Shown piece by piece: positions 22,961-35,417 of a stretch of DNA of 64,000 nucleotides (positions are counted from its first letter, which is position 1; the number at the start of each line of letters is the position of its first letter). The stretch is from Isoetes taiwanensis. Taxonomy: Eukaryota; Streptophyta; Lycopodiopsida; Isoetales; Isoetaceae. Under the pieces are notes generated by a model. It was given only the letters and a program-made list of their open reading frames with translations, was not told where the DNA came from and searched no databases. The translations under genes were made by a program, and so were the position numbers. The stretch covers positions 12,749,654 through 12,813,653 of the forward strand of contig JAJEKV010000025.1 in NCBI GenBank assembly GCA_021234155.1, given 5' to 3'.

Positions 22961-24054
22961 AATGAAAAGAACATCCACGCCGTGTGTTATTCATCCACAG
23001 AGTAAATTCGCAATCGGGACGGATGGTTGAGATTAAATAAATTGTAAGTTTCCACAAGTACAAAAATGGAGATGATCAACAGAAAGGGACATGGATTGTG
23101 AACTGTCAAAAATGTAGAGGATCAAAGTGTCCCCCTAAAAAGGGTCAAAATAAGCCCTTTTGGAAGTGAGATGTAAAGGAGATGGTAAAGTATACATCAT
23201 GGTGGTAAAGCATGCATCATCATCAAACAATTTTGAGTCGAAACTTGAGGGTTCCATTGCTCCATACTTTTAGTGCTATTTAGATTATGGGCCATTATCT
23301 TTCCTATCGTGCACTATCGGTGCCTAACTGGCATTTCCTCACTAGCTTTCCTAATATTAGATTGTCCTTTAAGCACCCTTAATACGAAGATTTCCAGGAA
23401 CCTTACACGTAGGCTCTATTAGATTCTAAGAGAACCTCTGGAGTGCTTGTCCAATTCAATGAAATGACCTTAACTTTTAACTTCTAGTGCATCTTTGACT
23501 TTACATTCGATGCAACTTAAGCTTGATTCTTCAAGTTGGCTTCTTGACTATCTGAGTTGATCTTACCCACTGATCACATACACAGTATGAAAATGTAATT
23601 TAGCCATATACTTAATATCAATATGAAATTTTACTCTTTTACAATTGAGCTTCATATGTGCCCAATCCTTAATTGAGTGAGGCCATCTCATTTTACAAGA
23701 TCAAGTGCAACTTTTGGAACATACTTGTTCATGATAATGCAAAGCATTGATGACGAATATGACCTATGTCATGTCATATAACATGTAATGGCAATATCTG
23801 ACATAAATGACACAGATGACATATAATTGCTGTAAGTGGAACACGTGACATATGTCAAATTTGTTATTATTGTTTTATATTTTTAAATGTTATTTCATAT
23901 TTCCAAGGAGAACTTAGATATATCATATGACACGTGTCCTAGACTACTTATAAATAAACAACACGAATATGACGAGAGACAAATCCCAAAATGCCATATG
24001 AGAGAGTATAAACTATTATTATCATCATACTAAAGAGATAATCAAAGTCGAGAA
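22961..24054. other. AT-rich gene-free stretch
   Basis: No coding frame or splice-consistent exon recognised. ATGACATATG-like words (TGACATA, ATGTCATAT) recur between about 23750 and 23950. Confidence 0.5.
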
Positions 24055-24226
24055 AAACTAAACTATTGAGAATAATGGATTTTTGAGTCTTTGATTCGTA
24101 TTGTAGCTATTTTTCTAATGATTAGAAACTAAACCTTAAACTATAAAAAATTTGATTACTTTTATAGTAGCAAATAATATAAATGTATTTTGAAATTATT
24201 GCACTACTATAAAGTCGTTGTAAAGA
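24055..24226. repeat. AT-rich repeat, partial copy 3
   Basis: GATTCGTATTGTAGC-ATTTTTCTAATG and TATAAAGTCGTTGTAAAGAAT match the same blocks of copies 1 and 2 (about 19020-19150 and 20765-20900). Confidence 0.5.
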
Positions 24227-24268
<42 letters not shown>

Positions 24269-24319
24269 ATCTATAATAATCTTCTATAATAATTCTTATC
24301 TTATCTTATCTTATCTTAT
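24227..24319. repeat. (ATCT)n and (TTATC)n microsatellites
   Basis: About ten ATCT units from 24227, then a short AT spacer and about five TTATC units to 24319. Confidence 0.95.
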
Positions 24320-24320
24320 A

Positions 24321-24394
24321 TCTAGTAATAAAAGCAAAATTATAGTTTGTGCAGAGCATCTCGGCCGTTAAATTAAACCGACGGTCGAGATGCT
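24321..24394 (+). repeat. Helitron-type 5' end (solitary)
   Basis: TCTAGTAATAAAAGC...GTGCAGAGCATCTCG-CCGTTAAATT aligns with the 5' end of the Helitron at 27687 (TAGTAATAAAGG...GTGCGCAAAATCTCG-CGTTGAATT). AGCATCTCG (24356-24364) and CGAGATGCT pair as arms of a hairpin with one mismatch in a longer stem. No matching 3' end was found nearby. Confidence 0.5.
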
Positions 24395-25159
24395 TTCAAA
24401 ATTGTTTTTATTGCAGTTATTGAGGAGTCGTGGTCGATTTGTGGCATGCACCATTCCAGTTTTCTTCATGTCAGGACAAGCTTTTTCGTTGTTTTTCCTT
24501 CTGCCGTGCGACCTTCTGCTTTCTTTACACCAGTGCCACTTCTTCTATTTCTTCTATTGCCGCTTTTTCAATTCGTTTTGCCCTCTGCCTGCTTGAGGCG
24601 TTTGTTACAAGGGTTTGGCTGTCTGCGATTTGTCTACTCCATTTTTATCTTTGGCCCTATCAAGGGTTTTCCTGGTGAAGCACACTCAAGAAGGCTTCGC
24701 TAACCCCCTGGGAATTCGTGGCAGTGAAGGGGACTTCTTATTTAAGAAGCCCAATTAGCAACAATAGACCTGCAGAAGTAAGCAGTTCTGGGACTTGCAG
24801 CCATTCGATGGGTATCAGAAGCAAGCTTCTTCAGTATCATGTTCAGATGAGGATAAAGTTGATACGATCGCGCCATTAAAATTGATATCCCTGGGAAAGA
24901 TGTCATCAGTGATTTGGAATAAATATGAGCTGCTGTAGAACTGACACCACTTCCAATTTCTTTTTTACAGAAATCCCAAAATATGAAGCCTTTTAGTTTC
25001 ATGGGATTAGCCTAGAAAATCTAAATATAAGCTGCTGTAGAACTGACAATGACTGCCATGCAAGAATAATATCTCGGGTCCAAGCTCTTTGGCAAAGTTT
25101 ACATACCGTAAGAAATATAGTTAAGAATTTAGCTAACTTTTTTAACCAAAAACACTAAC
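24395..25159. other. no recognised gene; small direct repeat
   Basis: A minus-strand frame at 24742-25002 is open (contains SSTAAHIYSKSLMTSFPG) but unrecognised. AGCTGCTGTAGAACTGACA recurs at about 24928 and 25029. Confidence 0.3.
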
Positions 25160-25496
25160 TAAACTTGTCTTCGCACCTTGTTCAGTTAAGTTAGCAAAAT
25201 TAACTAAAAGTTAACTAAATTAAAAATTAGCACTACAAATTAAATGACCTCATAGAGGTCACTTTAAGTTTAGTTAAATGTGCTTATAACTTTTTATGCC
25301 TTTGGCTAATTTAACTAGACATGTTCGAAAGCATTTAGTTAGCTAGTTAAGTTATTTTTTAACCAAATTTTTAACTAAACGAGTGTGAAATGGTTTTCCG
25401 TTAAGTTAGCCTAACTAAATTTTTTATTAGTATTAACTTAACTTAACGGTAAAAATTAACTTAACTAAACTTAACCATGGGTGCGAATAGGCCCTA
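25160..25496. mobile_element. MITE-like TTAA-rich palindromic insertion
   Basis: Left end CTTCGCACC-TTGTTCAGTTAAG (about 25173-25195) mirrors the right end CTTAACCATGGGTGCGAA (about 25471-25488). The interior is crowded with TTAAGTTAG/CTAACTTAA words in both orientations. The right end abuts the point where the gypsy integrase frame is lost. Target duplication not resolved. Confidence 0.4.
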
Positions 25497-25499
25497 ATG

Positions 25500-26276
25500 C
25501 CGATAGTGTTCCTGTGTTCGGTGAAGATGATGCTGAAGATCCGATTGAAGAGCCTGGAGTTTCTCAAGTCGAGACTCGGCACTAGGATTGACCGAGTCAC
25601 TGCCAGTGATGCTAAGGGACCAACGAGGATGCTGGCCAGAGTTTAGAAAGAACGGAGTCTGGCCAGTGGAAGCATATACTGAGTTATTATAGGCAAACTC
25701 AGCTAGTGGAAGATAATCGACCTAATCATCCTGCTGATAACTGATAAAGCACCTTAAATATTGCTCCAGAGTCTTATTAGTGCGATCCGCCTGCCCATTA
25801 CTTTCTAGATGATGACCAGATGTCAGTGAGCGGTCAATATACAATAATTCCAAACGCCGCTTCCAAAAACCTGCAACGAACTGTGATCCACGATCGATGA
25901 CGATAGTATCGGGCAAGCCGTGAAGTCTGACTACTTCACGAAGAAGAAGATCCGTTGTTCCCTCACTGGTGATGGTGATGTTGCAGGGAATAAAATGAGT
26001 CATCTTAGAGAAACGATCAACGACAACCATGATGGCATCATAACCCCGAGAGACTGGCAACTCCGGGATAAAGTCTATAGAAATGCTCTTCCAAGATCCA
26101 TCTGGTACCGGCAGTGGCTGAAGAAGGCCATGAGGAAGATGCCTTGGAACCTTGGCTCGATAGCAGATGTCACAGGATCGAATAAAAGCTTCAACAGAGC
26201 GACGAAGCCTAGGCCACCAATACTCTCGACTAATAAGTTCAAGAGTCTTGGCTACTCCAAAATGTCCGGCCATAGG
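25500..26276 (-). pseudogene. gypsy C integrase
   Basis: The frame shows the zinc-binding end (GHFGVAKT, YWWPRLR, SCDICYRAK), then the core: SISIDFIPELPVS, VIDRGSQFVAGFW and SNGQADRTNKTLEQY. The two catalytic Asp residues are present, but the Glu of the usual GQTERTN motif reads Asp. A stop interrupts the frame after YQQDD (about 25723); LPLAEFAYNNS, GQTPFF and HPRWS continue beyond it. The frame is lost where the MITE-like insertion begins. Confidence 0.85.
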
Positions 26277-26863
26277 TGAAAACCATCATTCATTTAAACT
26301 GGGTTTATGTCTGTTCCAAAAGCACGCCACTTTTGCATACCCCTTTCTTAATGTTGCTTTGTGGTGTATGAGATGTTGTTATACAAGAATACATTTTTTA
26401 TTATATATTTAGCAGGTATTTTAATTACTACTTTGATTATCGAGAGAAAAGTGATGTTTGATTAGCATATGTAGACAACAACACATTGCTATGTACAAAA
26501 CACTTTTTACATTATATTGACTGGATACTTACATCACGGAGGACCTAATGTCTTTTTAGTCAAATGAGACCCAAGATAGGGGTCCATGTCCTTACTTCTA
26601 TCCAACCCTGGATGCACTTTGACAACATCTGCTACTGTCATACCAGTAGCATAAGACAAACCAAGCATTCATAGTGTTGCATATAAAAGCTCAATAAAAT
26701 CCAACATAATGTTTCAAAGTGGTTCCACTAAGATTAAATATAGAGCATACTGGACGTATGTTAGACACTCCATAACAACTTTAACATTGGAATTGTCCTA
26801 AAATACATGTGCCTGCAAATGTAAAAAACTCATAGAAAAATTGTATATAAAACTTTAGCAAAT

Positions 26864-27521
26864 CACGCTTGGCGTGAATTGAAGTCAATGGGCAATGCAT
26901 TTAGGAAAGGAATTACCTATTTCTATTCACTGTAAAAATCTCCACTGAATAAGTAACAATAAGAAAGCTAGAAGGATAGACGGACACCTTATATTGAACA
27001 GGAATATGTTATATAAGATACTAAGAACACATAAAGCAAACAATCCTTTGTGCAAATGCAAGGATTAGAAACTAAAAAGCATATAATGAAGATATATATG
27101 AGGGCTAAAATAAAACAAGCGTTTTGGAAATAAAGTAAACTAATAGTATCATGTTTATTCAGCAAATCGCGCTTGGCGTGAATTGAAGTCAATGGGAAAT
27201 GAATGCATTTAGGAAAGGTATTACCTATTTCTATTCACTTTAAAAATCTCCATTGAATAAGTAACAATAAGAAAGCTAGAAGGATAGACGGACAACTTAT
27301 ATTGAACAGGAAGACTAGAAGAATATGTTATATAAGATAATAAGAACACATAAAGCAAACAATCCTCTGTGCAAATGCAAAGATTAGAAACTAAAAAGCA
27401 TATATTGAAGATATATATGAAGGCTAAAATAAAACAAGCGTTTTGGAAATAAAGTAAACTAATAGCATCATGTTTATTCAAATTTAGGGATTTGCTCTTC
27501 TTACAAATCACGCTTGGCGTG
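26864..27521. repeat. tandem duplication of about 300 bp with palindromic heads
   Basis: Units starting at 26864 and 27168 are nearly identical for about 300 bp, and a partial third head lies at 27509. Each begins with a CRCGCTTGGCGTG palindrome. A reverse-orientation version, GCACGCCAAGCGTGC, lies at 35418-35432 in the right part of the same TIR element. Confidence 0.8.
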
Positions 27522-27978
27522 CTTTACAACTTGAGAATGCGTAAAACCAAAGCCCTTGTTGGCAATAATAATTCCCCAAGCACCTGCCTCCAAATGGAAC
27601 TTCTGTACTAAAAAATGTCTTAAAATCATTAAACTGTAGAGCAGGATGTCCTACTACTTATGAAATTCAAAAGCATCATTCATGAATCTATCTATCTATA
27701 TATATATAGTAATAAAGGAGTTTTAGGATAATCTGTGCGCAAAATCTCGCGCGTTGAATTTTTTTAGGGTTTTTTTTTGTCGTTGATTTGCATTCACGTT
27801 AGAGAAACCGTTTCGGGTGTTTTTTTCATGAAACGGGTGCAGAATGCTCTAGATACCACCGTGAAGAATTTTGTTGTTCGACTGCACCATTCAATGAAGT
27901 GGGCAGCAGAGTAGCAGATCAACTGAGCCTTCCCTTCCAGAGCAGGTACTTTTCTCGATCAACCAGTTACATATAAAC

Positions 27979-28247
27979 ATGGCAAATCCAAAAGTTTTCT
28001 TTGACGTCGCAATTGGAGGATCTAAAGCAGGCCGAGTTGTGATGGAACTGTATGCAGATACCACGCCACGAACTGCAGAGAATTTCAGGACACTTTGCAC
28101 TGGAGAGAAGGGAGTGGGAAGGTCTGGTGTGCCACTGCATTACAAGGGTTCATCCTTCCACGGGGTCATCCCCCAATTCATGTGCCAGGGAGGAGATTTT
28201 ACCATGGGCGATGGCACTGGTGGTGAGTCCATATATAGTGCCAAATT
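27979..28247 (+). pseudogene. cyclophilin A-type 5' fragment
   Basis: [61 protein letters not shown] and GGESIYSAK match about the first 88 residues of plant cytosolic cyclophilins, peptidyl-prolyl isomerases. The catalytic Arg of FHRVIP is Gly here. The frame diverges after SIYSAK and stops at 28258-28260. The missing middle is replaced by RPN5 exons, and a 3' piece appears at 29545. Confidence 0.9.
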
Positions 28248-28577
28248 GTGCTTCTCTTGAAGTGCCGTAGTCAGCTTAAACAGGTTAGATTATTAAGTAT
28301 ATTCAAGGAATAACGGAGGCGTTTCTCTTTCTTAGCCATTTTTTAGATTTTGCCCCAACATAAAAATCTTAAATTGCTTCTCGATACGCATTGCTTTTGG
28401 CTGCAGCGCTTACTTCCATGGTTCAACAAGCAATGCGGTATGTTGATGAGGCTTCCGACCTTGAACAAACGAATGGAGCTAATTAAGACTACGCAATAAT
28501 GTTTCAAATTGGAAAGGTAAAAGTACACACCCACAGAATCTACTTCATGAAGTTGTCTTGACGCGACCGGGTACGAG

Positions 28578-29551
28578 ATATATGTGGAAATAGAACGGGC
28601 GAGATTGATAAAGAAGTTGCCAAGATCAAGGAAGAACAGGGTTTAATTGCAGAGGCTGCTGAGTTGATGCAGGAAGTTGCTATAAGTGTTTCTTGCATAA
28701 TACCATGGGGATGCACGTAAAAACAAGCAACATCTTTGTTTTATAATAAGGAGCATTGCCAAGACTGCATGGTGTTCTTTATTGAAGAAAATTGTTGTCT
28801 AGGTTGGAAATAGATGGTGCCTGATTGGTACTGCTTGGTGCAGGTTGAAACTTTTGGAGCAATGGCGAAGACTGAAAAAATTGCATTTATCCTTGAACAA
28901 GTATGTATCTGATATGTTCATAAGAGTGGATTTATGAGAGTGTTAGGGATTATCATTTGCATCAATTATTTCATTTCAATATGCACCCTAAATTATTTCA
29001 TATGCGTGTCAGGTTCGTTTATGCCTTAATAGGAAAGATTACATGCGGGCGCAAATTCTTTCGAGGACAAAATCAATCCTCGTGCATTTGTAACAGATGC
29101 GAAGGAGAAGAAGCCAAAGGAGGGAGAAACTGCTGTTGAACCACCTGCTTCAGATGTTCCTTCACCTTTGGAATTAAAAAGATTGTATTATGAACTGATG
29201 ATCAGGTTCGCTCATATATGGCAACATGTAATGTTATGCATGACTAAATCTTGGTACTCAGCTCATGGTGCGGTACTACTCACCACGCCTACGAATACAC
29301 TGAAATATGCCACCGCATTCGCGTAATATATGAGACGCCAGGCTATTAATGAAGACCCTTCACAAAGGATACCCGTATGTATATTTATCATTGTTGGAAA
29401 GAATGTTGCACAAAATATTTGCTAAATACGATTGTCTTGTATTTGTGGTTCTTAGATATCTTTGGTACCTTGTTTTAGCCCCTCATGACAGCATGAGATC
29501 TAGCCTCCTAAATAGCAAGCCTGAGGATAAGAAGCTTGTGGAGCTGCACCG
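28578..29551 (+). pseudogene. RPN5: RPN5 (26S proteasome lid subunit) gene fragment with introns
   Basis: Exon-like blocks match plant RPN5: EIERARLIKK then after a frame change KIKEEQGLIAEAAELMQE (28590-28681); VETFGAMAKTEKIAFILEQ (28844-28900, flanked by CAG and GTATGT); [18 protein letters not shown] and, after a frameshift, [20 protein letters not shown] with [10 protein letters not shown] (29013-29204); RYYS...YETPG (29268-29340); and [20 protein letters not shown] (29456-29551). RPN5 is a PCI-domain lid subunit; the PCI part is absent. Frameshifts and joining to cyclophilin sequence show a captured, non-functional segment. Confidence 0.82.
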
Positions 29552-29653
29552 TGCCTTGCCCCTGGCTTGATGGTAAGCATGTTGTGTTTGGGAAGGTTAT
29601 TGAAGGCATGAATGTGATTAAGGCCATTGAAGCGGTTGGTAGCTCGTGTGGCA
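29545..29653 (+). pseudogene. cyclophilin 3' fragment
   Basis: [20 protein letters not shown] and [11 protein letters not shown] match the C-terminal third of cyclophilin A, lacking the last strand. It starts a few bases inside the end of the RPN5 piece, so the two captured genes are fused at about 29545-29551. Confidence 0.88.
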
Positions 29654-30589
29654 AAATCCAAGCCCATGGTTATCTCGTTCCGGCCAGCTTTATCTTGTTG
29701 CTTCTTTCTCTTTTCTGCTGACTTTCCATAATTAAAAGTACCGCCCTATAGAACCTTTTCCTGTTTTCTTATATCGATATCAAATTGTCTTATGATAAAT
29801 TCTACACAGCCTTTGTTGGTATTTCTATGTTTTGACAATTTGATCATCTGAGATGCGATTTCAGAGACCCCTTTTGTTGGTTGTTTCATATGGAATGTAT
29901 CCTGTTGCTCCACAATTTCTCCAAAAAAAAAAAAAAAGAAAGAAAGATTGTGGGCTGGGATGGGATGTCTTCTGTGAGGCCTCAATCTACACCGCGGTCC
30001 AGATCCGGCAGCCATTAGCATGGAGCTATTCTATAAGAAGGAGCTATTTACAGCTTACCTCATCCAAGCTCTACAGGATAAAAAATAGTGCATATAGGAG
30101 AATAGGAAGATTTAATCCCTTCCTGCGTTAGGGAATTCCACTTATTTCTTTCACAGTTTTCGGTGCTTTCGGTGCTTTTGGACTAGGTCACCTCAAACAA
30201 ATTTCCATTCAATATGGAATTTTTTAAAAGAAAGTTTATCTAGACTTGGAAGCTTGAGGATCATGTATGACTTTCTAAGGACAGAAAATTGCTTGCCTAT
30301 GTTGATGTGCAGGAAAGATGTATCTGAAGCTTGTGATGAACATGACTGGGAGGTTATTGATGACAAGAAAGCTCGACCTTGAAGCTAAGTTAAAGGTCAA
30401 TCACGTTTTCATTTTTCTCTGATTAGAGTATTTCGATGCTTCTGCTCTCTCTCAAGCTCAATTGTAGAATATGGAACATATCCTTGTAAGAGGAGGTCCA
30501 GTATTGATAACATTTTAAGTATGTTCAGCCTATAAGCCTTGCCTTCACCTTAGAAAACGTTTTAACAACTGCTAACTATTTAAGGATGG
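29654..30589. other. Helitron interior, no recognised gene
   Basis: Contains an A15 tract at about 29922-29936. An exon-like stretch after a TGTGCAG at about 30312 reads KDVSEACDEHDWEVIDDKKA before a stop; its source gene is not recognised. Confidence 0.35.
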
Positions 30590-31040
30590 GTTATCAAAGA
30601 CCTCTGTGCAGATCCTACAATTATTACAGGGAACGCTGCTCAGCTTGTTGTTCACACAAAGGACTTGCTTATTAGGTTGTGATATGGGTTTTACACCCTA
30701 TTGTTTAGATCTTGATTTTTGGCAAACTTCTGCATTACATCGTACTTGGCAGAAGTATATTTGAGAAATTCTAGAAAAGCTTCATATGGCAGATTGCAAG
30801 CCATCACCTTTACTTTGTGACGTAGTCAGAATCTTGCTCTTGAGTCTGATCATCAAGATGCAAATCCTACCTTGTATAAGCTTGTTGGAACATTATTGTA
30901 TCCTACTCATACAGTGTTACGATATTTGCAAGGCACTAAAATAGAAGGACTTGTCTATATCAAAGTCACCGATCCTAAGCTGGTTCTGTTCTCAGACTCT
31001 GATACGGCTTCTACAGACCTTGGGCATAGTACCTAAGGAA
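30590..31040 (+). pseudogene. Ty1/copia RT-RNase H fragment
   Basis: Frames give QKYI-stop-EILEKLHMADCKPSP, then TVLRYLQGTKIEGLVYIKV, and LVLFSDSDTAS. These are the copia landmarks KYIxDLLxKFxMxxCKP, ILRYLKGTxxxGLxY and LxGYSDSDWAxD. The segment between them is shortened and frameshifted. It lies within the Helitron. Confidence 0.65.
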
Positions 31041-33600
31041 AATGCAAACAATGGAATTATAGCATGATGTATAGTGCATGTTACCCGATAGGCCTGGTAA
31101 AATGAAGCAGGTTGATGTTTGCAGTCCATATAATTTGCAGTTAACCTCCCTATCCAGGGACACATTTATCATGCAATTTGCCCTCTTGCTTTATTATTCC
31201 ATTGCTTTGTCTTTTCTTTTCAAAAATGCAAGTATTTTCAAGACAAGTATGGCTCTGGATGAATGGGATACTGACAGTGGATTGATCTTGATGTTGAACT
31301 AGATTTCAGCAAGTAGGCTTTCTAAATTGTAGGTAGTATACAACTCATTAGCTGCAACTTACCACTTTTTTAGTATATTATCTGGCTTAGAGCAGACAGA
31401 AAGGAACTTGAATCCCTTTTCCAGTTGGGTTAATTGTTCTTGAGAGGGACAAACTATTATTGCTTGTGAGAAATGGTGAGACCACCCAAGTACAGTTGAA
31501 TAGTGATGACCTAATGTACATGTATTGGTACATGGAAAGAGGACATAGCTTGCTTTGCAGCTTCAAGGAAGGAAATTTTTCCTATGCCCAAAGATTTTGA
31601 CCAGTTTCTTCTGGCATTAGATGATGGACGTACAAATGGTTATTTTGCAAGATATTGTAAGTAACAGAATAATGTACTATGCATTCTATGTTTTTCAGAT
31701 ATATGGACTTACGCCAAGATTTTGCATCACATCCTTTTGAAGGCAAGGACCTCCAATCATGATCTTTTGTCTTTTGATACAGTGAGCATCCAGTTAATTG
31801 ACTTTTATGTTTGACAATTTGCATATTTTTTTTACATTTTGAACATCCAGCAAACATGATTGAGAAATGCCCTTCTAGCCCTGTATGCTAATCTTCTCTC
31901 TCTATGATTTTGTCTGTTTAGCATAATTATTACATGCTCTTCAAAAAGTTTTAGCAAGACAGAAACAAAAACTGATAATTAATTCAGGCTGTTTTATTAT
32001 GTCCATTAATGTGTAAGTAAATGTATTTCATGCCTGACTATATAGTATGGTTGCTTCCTTTGCTCTAATCCTTTCCTTTCACAACAACAGTTGTCTATGA
32101 CGTTTTCTTTTTAACAGCCTACAGAAAGCTGGCTAACATGGACGAGGAGGCTGGCTAACATGGACGTGAATTAGTGAGCTATGAAAATCGGTAGAGTTTG
32201 TTGGGAAGATACAATGGTCTTCTTTTGTGGAAGTGACCAATAAATGTATAGTGCTTAGATGAATAAGCAGTCGTGGGGATACGGGCTGCAGACTTGAGAG
32301 CGAGCAGATAAAGATAAAATCTTCTGTGCCTTTGTCGTACTTCCATAATTTCATTTTGAAAATAAGCATATTTTCAACCATATGAGCCATGTGTATGGTT
32401 GTCGAGCAAGACGAAGGACTAAAAAGGGCATAAGCCTTACAAACACCTTACTAATGCATGTAGTCAAATGCATAACATCTTACAACGTAAGCCATGCACC
32501 TTTGGAAACTTGTTCTCTCAACATGGCTCTAACATACAATATTTCAACACAAAATTATCTCTCTAAACATTTAGTTTGTTGTTTAAAATGGAATAGTAAT
32601 GACATCTTAACATTTAAACCATCTTATACATTTAAGATCATTTCAATAATGCAATATATCTCAACATGACAACGCATCAAGGGTAGTTAGAAGCAAAGGA
32701 CTAGGGAACTAAAATGAGTATGTAGCCTTAATAGCATTCTACCATTTCAAGTTTCCCTTAGAGCCTTGCAATATTGGATTTACAAGTTTCCCTTACCACC
32801 ATGCAATGCTGGGTTTGGTTCGCATTAAAATGTACAATTTCCTAAAACGTACAGTTTCCCTTACAATGTACACGTTTAAGGGGCATTGCTTGGGCTTGCA
32901 AATAAAGAATGAACCCTTCGACTACGATTGTTAAATACTAATGTGAGCATAAACAGTGCATGCAAATTGGATAACACGTACTCCAAAATTAAGTGACGAC
33001 CATCTTCATCATATAAAAACTTTACCTGGACATCGGAATAATGGAATATGTTACGTTCAGTGAAATTGCCATAGTTAAATGAGCCTATTTGAAGGTCATT
33101 TTATTTTTAATTTTTTGCTCAACATGTTCCTTATCATATATCATAAGTGCAACTTCTTCTCCGTATCAACGTACTCTTGGTATGTTCACTAATGTAATCG
33201 AATGTTATAGAATGGCCTATCAATATATGTTCACGACAAATTAATAATAATAACGACGACGATCGAAAAAATAAGAATTATGTGCAATCTCACTTGCAAC
33301 ACGTAGATATCCACTCAAAATGACATAGTTCATTATCACCATTGCAATTGCTCTTAGACATTAGAGGCACTAGCCATAACACACGCAAAAAGTTTTACAT
33401 TCGGCAACGCTTACCAACTAAACAAGCTTGCCGACTTACAGACATCTATTTTCAAGATACAGAGCTTATGGAAGGCTTAAGAATGCTATAGACTATACTT
33501 TAGTGGTGTTTATAGTTTTTAAACTTATACAATTTTTGGCTCTTTAGATGCTGTAAAGTTAAATCCATCAATTTTATTAGTTTTTAATATGTGCCCGACA
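31041..33600. other. Helitron interior, gene-free
   Basis: AT-rich with short frames only; a small direct repeat GAGGCTGGCTAACATGGACG at about 32125-32163. Nothing else is recognised. Confidence 0.45.
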
Positions 33601-34139
33601 AAAAGCCCAGCAACGCTGGGCACTTTTTCTAGTATATCTATAGTACCATTATAGGTTGGGCAGTTCCCCGACATTTACAGTTTGCAAGTTGCAGGCATAT
33701 GCAATCGGCTTGCTGAATGCTTCGATTAAATAAATAAAGGGCAATAACTTTAGCAGGAGGCTGGCAACAAAATCATGCTTATTACCTGGCTGTCTCTTGA
33801 ATCAAACTGACTTGTGCCGCTGACGGAGCTCCACGAAAAATAGTGTCATGTGCAATGCTTCAAATCTACAAGCAGAGGTATGCTTCAAATAGAATGTCAT
33901 GTGCAATGCTTCGTTAGGCGCCTTTGTCCGCCACCAGGCAGTTTCACATCCTCGGCTCTATAAGGCTACGGCATAAACAAACTTGCCGGATCCGCTCACC
34001 TATACAGATGCATACAGAGAGATTATATGAAGAGAGATGGCATTATAGGGCTGGGCATTTTATGAAGAGAGATGGCATGCTGTCAGGGGGATGCCAAGAA
34101 TCCAAGAAGCCCTTGATTTCTTTCATGACGAATCGAAGA

Positions 34140-35265
34140 AGCACACCTGCAGCAAGAAAGGATGAAAGGAGAAGTCAGGGATCGATCAAGAACCCGCAAG
34201 AGGAAGCACAAACTGTGGGCGCAGATTTTTCAAAAAGAAGATTTTTAGAGAAGCAATCTTCCGCTTGTGTGCATTTTGAATCTTATTTTTTGAGAAGCAA
34301 TCGGATAATATGAATCAAAGCAGGCATGATGAATCCAATCTGCAGCAGAAAAGATGAAAGGAGAAATCAGGGATTGAGCAAGAAGTTCCAGCAAAAAACA
34401 CAAAAAAGAAGCACAAACTCGGAATTTTGAATTTTGAATTCAGGAAGCCCATTTTGAATTTTGAATTCAGGAAGCCCATTTTTGCAGGATAGCGGATTAG
34501 AGATTCAAAACCAATGGACTTTAGAGATTTTTGGGCACAGATTGGACAACATACCAAATCAGGTACCTCCTTTTCCTTTATGCTGCATTCAATCATTTAG
34601 TACAATTCAAACTTACGGCTATGGTGAATGTGATTTCATGGGCAGTTTCGCAGGACTCAGATTTCGTCATCTGCAAGATAGAAAGCACAAAATTAGTGCA
34701 TCTTGTGCTAATGTCTTCTTGTGGGCATAAGCAATCCAAGGAATACATCTGCAACATAAACGGATGAAGAGGGAAGCCAGGGATCGATGAAGAGGCTGCA
34801 GAAGGAAGCACAAAAAAGAAGCACAAGATAGGCACAGAATGAAACAAACCCTAAGAATCTGGGGATTAATCTCACCTTGGTTGGCCGTATGGAACAGGGG
34901 ATGCCTTGGACATGAAGAACATGGTAGAATTCATATGATCGAAAGAACAGAAATATCCTGAAAGGATAAGATTGCATTCATATGATTGGAAGAATGGAAA
35001 TATCCAAAGCCAGCAGCTGCAGTGGAAGTACCGATTTGTTTCCACCTGCGCTCATGTTATCTCTGTTTGCTTTTTCATGGGCGAGGCTAGGAACGATGCT
35101 CCTAAACCCATGAGAACATGAGAAGAAGCCTGAGAAACAGGATCAGCCGAGCAAGCATAAAACATGAATCTGGCGTTACTAGTCTGGCGTTACGAATTAA
35201 GGAGCACAGTTCCACCACGAAATAAAATGAAAGGGGAAGCCAAAGATCGACCAAGAAGAAGCATA
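34140..35265. repeat. four diverged copies of a 60-80-bp motif
   Basis: GATGAAAGGAGAAGTCAGGG-TCGATCAAGAA followed by GAAGCACAA recurs, diverged, at about 34160, 34343, 34765 and 35226. At 34418-34480 a 32-bp unit (GGAATTTTGAATTTTGAATTCA...) is doubled. All lie in the right arm of the TIR element. Confidence 0.6.
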
Positions 35266-35417
35266 GAAGTTTCGAATTTAGGATTCAAAATTAGATACAG
35301 ATTGCCGATATTAACAGGATCAACTAATTCCAGCTTCACGGAAGAGCATTGAAGCTAAAAAAATTCCACATTGGAGCAAAATTTTGAAAAACGTAAGTCT
35401 GATTTCTGAATTTTTAG

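Larger units (their letters stand above)
27687..33632 (+). mobile_element. non-autonomous Helitron carrying host gene pieces
   Basis: It begins TC after an A (27686/27687) and has the plant Helitron start TATAGTAATAAAG. It ends with the 7-bp hairpin GCCCAGC-AAC-GCTGGGC (33605-33621), seven bases, then CTAG followed by T (33633). An A|T insertion site with no duplication fits rolling-circle transposition. No Rep/helicase gene is present. The interior carries fragments of a cyclophilin gene, of the proteasome subunit gene RPN5 with introns, and of a copia RT. Capture of genomic segments with introns is typical of Helitrons. It sits inside the 10.4-kb TIR element. Confidence 0.8.

Noticed and set aside
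26864..27521. CRISPR-like or satellite array
   Set aside because: Only two full units and one head with about 300-340 bp spacing in plant DNA; a simple tandem duplication explains it.
27979..28260. Working cyclophilin gene
   Set aside because: The catalytic Arg is Gly, the frame is lost after about 88 residues, and the 3' part lies 1.3 kb away fused to RPN5 sequence inside a Helitron.
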